Positions 61,810 to 64,000 of a DNA stretch of 64,000 nt are shown here, one piece after another (within the stretch, counting starts at the first letter, position 1; each line of letters starts with the position of its first letter). A program made the position numbers and the translations under genes. Under the pieces are notes generated by a model. That model saw only the letters and a program-made list of their open reading frames with translations, ran no database searches and was not told the origin of the DNA. This DNA comes from Rhodococcus spongiicola. GTDB taxonomy: Bacteria > Actinomycetota > Actinomycetes > Mycobacteriales > Mycobacteriaceae. The DNA is taken from positions 318,318-382,317 of the forward strand of contig NZ_RKLN01000004.1 of assembly GCF_004011835.1 (NCBI RefSeq), read 5' to 3'.

Positions 61810-62742
61810 TCAGTGCCAGCGATGATCGACGAGCGGCGTGCGGGGCCCGAACCGGGGTTTCCGGGCCTGTCCGCTCACCTCCAGCAGACGGATCGCGCGA
61901 TACCGGTGCGGGCGCAGGTCGGCGAGGTATTCGACCATCGCAGCGTCGTCGAGGGGCCGTCCGAGGAGGGTCCACCCGACGATCGAGGCGAGGTGGAAGT
62001 CGCCGACCGACAGCGCGTCGGCGTCACCGAGTGCTCGCTGGGCGACCTCGGCGGCGGTCCACACCCCGACGCCGGGAATCGCCCGCAGACGGCGATGCGC
62101 CGACTGGCGGTCCATGTCGACGATCTCCTCGAGCCTGTCCGCGGCGCGGGCACAGGCGACGACGGTCTTGGCCCGCCCCGGGTCGACGTTGGCACGGTGG
62201 AACTCCCACGACGGGATGCGTCGCCACCCTTCTGCGGTTGGGGGGCAACGCATTCCGTCCGGGGCGGGTCCCGGTGCGGGTGAGCCGAACTTCGTGACCA
62301 GCCGCCGCCACGACGCGTGCGCTGCGACCGTGTGCACGCGCTGTTCGAGGATCGCCGGCACCAACGCCTCCATGACCCGCGCGGTGCGCACGATCCGCAG
62401 GTTCGGAAAACGGCGGTGGGCGTCGACGAGCTTGGGATGTTCGGGCGCGAAGGACGCGGCGCCGCCCGCGTCGTGCTCGCCGAGCAGGCCGGGCAGGAAC
62501 GTGTCGAATCCCCCGGCGCCCGGGCCCCACGCTCTGGCGTCGACGGCGCGGGGGCCGAGTTGACGCAGCCGGTAGGTGACTGGCCCCGAGGGCAGCAGGG
62601 AGGTACGCCAGATGGTTCCGTCGGGCTCGCGCCGGTGACAAGGGTCGAACCGTCCGCGGCCCAGCGGCGACAAGGTTGTCGAAAGGTCCACTGGACTCTT
62701 CGTGTCAATCTCGAGCTGCACTGTCGGAGCGGTACCGGTCAT
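61810..62742 (-). CDS. HhH-GPD DNA-3-methyladenine glycosylase-like protein
   Basis: A 310-residue AlkA-like base excision enzyme. The helix-hairpin-helix is LRAIPGVGVWTAAEVAQRAL, followed by the catalytic aspartate in ALSVGDFHLAS. The N-terminal region is of AlkA N-domain type (residues 1-100). The ATG at 62742 is chosen; upstream in-frame codons overlap the rnhA promoter region. It complements the alkylation repair operon 9 kb away. Specificity (3-methyladenine versus oxidised bases) cannot be told from sequence alone. Confidence 0.85.
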   Translation of the reverse strand: MTGTAPTVQLEIDTKSPVDLSTTLSPLGRGRFDPCHRREPDGTIWRTSLLPSGPVTYRLRQLGPRAVDARAWGPGAGGFDTFLPGLLGEHDAGGAASFAPEHPKLVDAHRRFPNLRIVRTARVMEALVPAILEQRVHTVAAHASWRRLVTKFGSPAPGPAPDGMRCPPTAEGWRRIPSWEFHRANVDPGRAKTVVACARAADRLEEIVDMDRQSAHRRLRAIPGVGVWTAAEVAQRALGDADALSVGDFHLASIVGWTLLGRPLDDAAMVEYLADLRPHRYRAIRLLEVSGQARKPRFGPRTPLVDHRWH

Positions 62743-62805
62743 CTCGGGCAGCCTATCCCCGACCTGCCCGACGAGGGCTGTGGCGGCCCCGTATTGTCCG
62801 AAGTC

Positions 62806-63333
62806 ATGATCACCGTGAGCACCGACGGATCGTGTCTGAAGAACCCAGGTGGAGCCATCGGGTGGGCATGGGTCAATCACGCAGGCCCGAGCATGTCCGG
62901 CGGTGAGGTCTCCGGCACCAATCAGGTCGCCGAACTGAGGGCACTGATCGAGGCGATCGTCGCGCACCCCGGCTCGGAGGCGCTGCTCATAGAGTCGGAT
63001 TCCCAGTACGCCATCAAGTGCGCATCCGAGTGGCTACCAGGATGGAAGCGCAGGGGGTGGAAGACCGCGTCGGGAGGGGCGGTCCAGAACCTCGAGCTGA
63101 TACAGGGCATCGACCGTGCGATCACCGAGCGTCCCGGTCCGGTGCGGTTTCGCTGGGTGCGTGGTCACGTCGGTAACTACTTCAACGAGATGGCGGACAA
63201 GCTGGCCGGTGAGGCCGCGCGGGCCGTCGCCGCGGCGCCGGAGACCGCGGTCCCGTGGCGCGGCTTCGATCTGCCGTCACCGCAGGCCAAGCCGAAGGCG
63301 CCCGAGCCGGAACCCGACTTGACCCTCTTCTAG
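62806..63333 (+). CDS. rnhA: Ribonuclease HI
   Basis: A 175-residue RNase H. The four acidic catalytic residues are visible: D in VSTDGSCLKNPGG, E in VAELRALIEAI, D in LIESDSQYAI, D in FNEMADKLAG. The extra C-terminal tail (PSPQAKPKAPEPEPDLTLF) is short and Pro/Glu-rich. It degrades the RNA of RNA-DNA hybrids. ATG at 62806, divergent from the glycosylase gene by 63 bp. Confidence 0.92.
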   Translation: MITVSTDGSCLKNPGGAIGWAWVNHAGPSMSGGEVSGTNQVAELRALIEAIVAHPGSEALLIESDSQYAIKCASEWLPGWKRRGWKTASGGAVQNLELIQGIDRAITERPGPVRFRWVRGHVGNYFNEMADKLAGEAARAVAAAPETAVPWRGFDLPSPQAKPKAPEPEPDLTLF

Positions 63334-63344
63334 ACCATCTGCGG

Positions 63345-63364
63345 CGCCGGCCGATCAGCCGGCG
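63345..63364. terminator. Bidirectional terminator-like hairpin
   Basis: CGCCGGC and GCCGGCG (7-bp stem, 6-nt loop) between convergent rnhA and the SRPBCC gene, overlapping the end of the latter. No T-run. Confidence 0.5.
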
Positions 63365-63813
63365 TTGTCTCGTTCGCTCTCTTTTTCGCTCTCTTCTTTG
63401 AGGGCGTCGGCCAATCCGCCGATGCCCTTGCGTAGCTGTTTGTCGGTGGAACCCTTTGCCACACGGCCCAACAGGTTCGGCGTGTAGCTGTAGTGAAGTG
63501 TCAATTCCGTGCCGGAGTCGTGCGGCGCGATGTTGAAATCGGCTACGCCGCCGGAGATCGGCAGTTTGTACGTTTCGTAGAGATTCACCGTCATACGTTC
63601 GTTCGGGATGTACGTGTCGATCCGTTCCTCGACGCCGCCGAGGGGTGCGAGATCGCAGTGCCGGGTCGTTCCCTCACTCACAGGCCCGTCGGATGTCAGT
63701 GCGGATCGCTTGACCCCGGGGTTCCATCGGGCGATGTTTCCGAAGTCGTTGAGTACGCTCCACACCTTTTCCACCGGAGCCTGAATCTGACGATTGATCG
63801 TGAAATCGGGCAT
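63355..63813 (-). CDS. SRPBCC-family protein
   Basis: A 152-residue START/polyketide-cyclase-like lipid or ligand-binding protein: PVEKVWSVLNDFGNIARWNP is the usual first helix, then strands HCDLAPLGGVEERIDTYIP and GTELTLHYSYTP, and a C-terminal helix rich in Glu/Lys (ALKEESEKESE). Unknown ligand. ATG at 63813. Confidence 0.85.
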   Translation of the reverse strand: MPDFTINRQIQAPVEKVWSVLNDFGNIARWNPGVKRSALTSDGPVSEGTTRHCDLAPLGGVEERIDTYIPNERMTVNLYETYKLPISGGVADFNIAPHDSGTELTLHYSYTPNLLGRVAKGSTDKQLRKGIGGLADALKEESEKESERDNAG

Positions 63814-63874
63814 CGCACTCTCCTAACTTCTCACTGTGGTGGGTGAAGAACTCGCGGAGTCCGGCGCCTCCGGT

Positions 63875-64000
63875 TCACGGAGCAGGTTCGGACTGCATCA
63901 CGCTGAACACCGCGCCCTGAGGATCCGACAGCACTGCCATCCGGCCCAGCCTGGGCAAGTCGTAGGGGTCCGCCATCAACGCTCCGCCCTTGGCAATGAT
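63875..64000 (-). CDS. VOC (glyoxalase)-family protein, C-terminal part
   Basis: Only the last 41 codons are in the window, running off the right edge. They read IIAKGGALMADPYDLPRLGR, then MAVLSDPQGAVFSVMQ, the closing strand pair of a glyoxalase/bleomycin-resistance domain where the glutamate ligand is replaced by S/V. Function unknown. Confidence 0.7.
   Translation of the reverse strand: MIAKGGALMADPYDLPRLGRMAVLSDPQGAVFSVMQSEPAP

Overview
The window looks like chromosomal DNA of a high-GC actinobacterium of the Rhodococcus/Nocardia group. The evidence is high GC with many GTG starts, a mycofactocin-coupled type dehydrogenase, a DUF4185 exported protein, an MMPL transporter, Ogt/AlkB-type repair genes and an initiator tRNA of mycobacterial type. 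The genus is inferred from gene content, not from a marker gene.

Region 1 (1-5.9 kb): a SnoaL-like protein; a four-gene ABC importer on the minus strand (lipoprotein, two permeases, ATPase); then a DedA/TVP38-type membrane protein overlapping a CDP-alcohol phosphatidyltransferase.

Region 2 (5.9-25.7 kb) is the remarkable part. It holds ten full-length paralogues and one C-terminal remnant of a secreted, exactly seven-repeat YVTN beta-propeller protein, all on the plus strand. Nine of the ten carry the same leader: a TANCCT -10-like box 86-89 nt before a GTG start that overlaps an out-of-frame ATGTGA. All ten full-length copies end in a C-x-G-(S/P)-x-C motif (usually CxGSLC) and a Gly/Ser tail. 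Relics of the 3' end of the phosphatidyltransferase gene inside the array suggest that it grew by tandem duplication away from that gene. The array is interrupted twice. At 14.9-16.5 kb there is a roughly 210-bp tandem-repeat block that carries small minus-strand ORFs with near-perfect Shine-Dalgarno sites and one inverted fragment of a propeller gene start. At 19.6-22.7 kb there is an ECF sigma / anti-sigma / flavin reductase operon with a divergent methyltransferase.

Region 3 (25.7-46.1 kb) is ordinary metabolic and envelope content: AzlCD exporter, DHA2-type MFS pump, hydrolases, DUF4185 protein, lipocalin, gpsA, P450, phosphodiesterase, esterase, and a HEAT-repeat gene next to a MerR regulator. 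It includes a free-standing 2-isopropylmalate-synthase regulatory domain preceded by a short Val-rich leader ORF and mutually exclusive hairpins, which I read as an undescribed attenuator.

Region 4 (46.2-64 kb): initiator tRNA-Met, a mycofactocin-type SDR, tyrosine degradation genes (4-hydroxyphenylpyruvate dioxygenase at 47-48 kb; homogentisate dioxygenase and fumarylacetoacetase with a TetR regulator at 57-60 kb), a universal stress protein, an Lrp regulator, and a compact DNA-alkylation repair operon (ogt, sigma factor, second ogt, Oxygenase-NA-type protein, alkB). Then come an MMPL transporter, a CBS-domain membrane protein, a second SDR, an AlkA-like glycosylase, RNase H and a SRPBCC protein, and the window ends inside a VOC-family gene. 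Short 14-16 bp tandem duplications recur at gene ends throughout.
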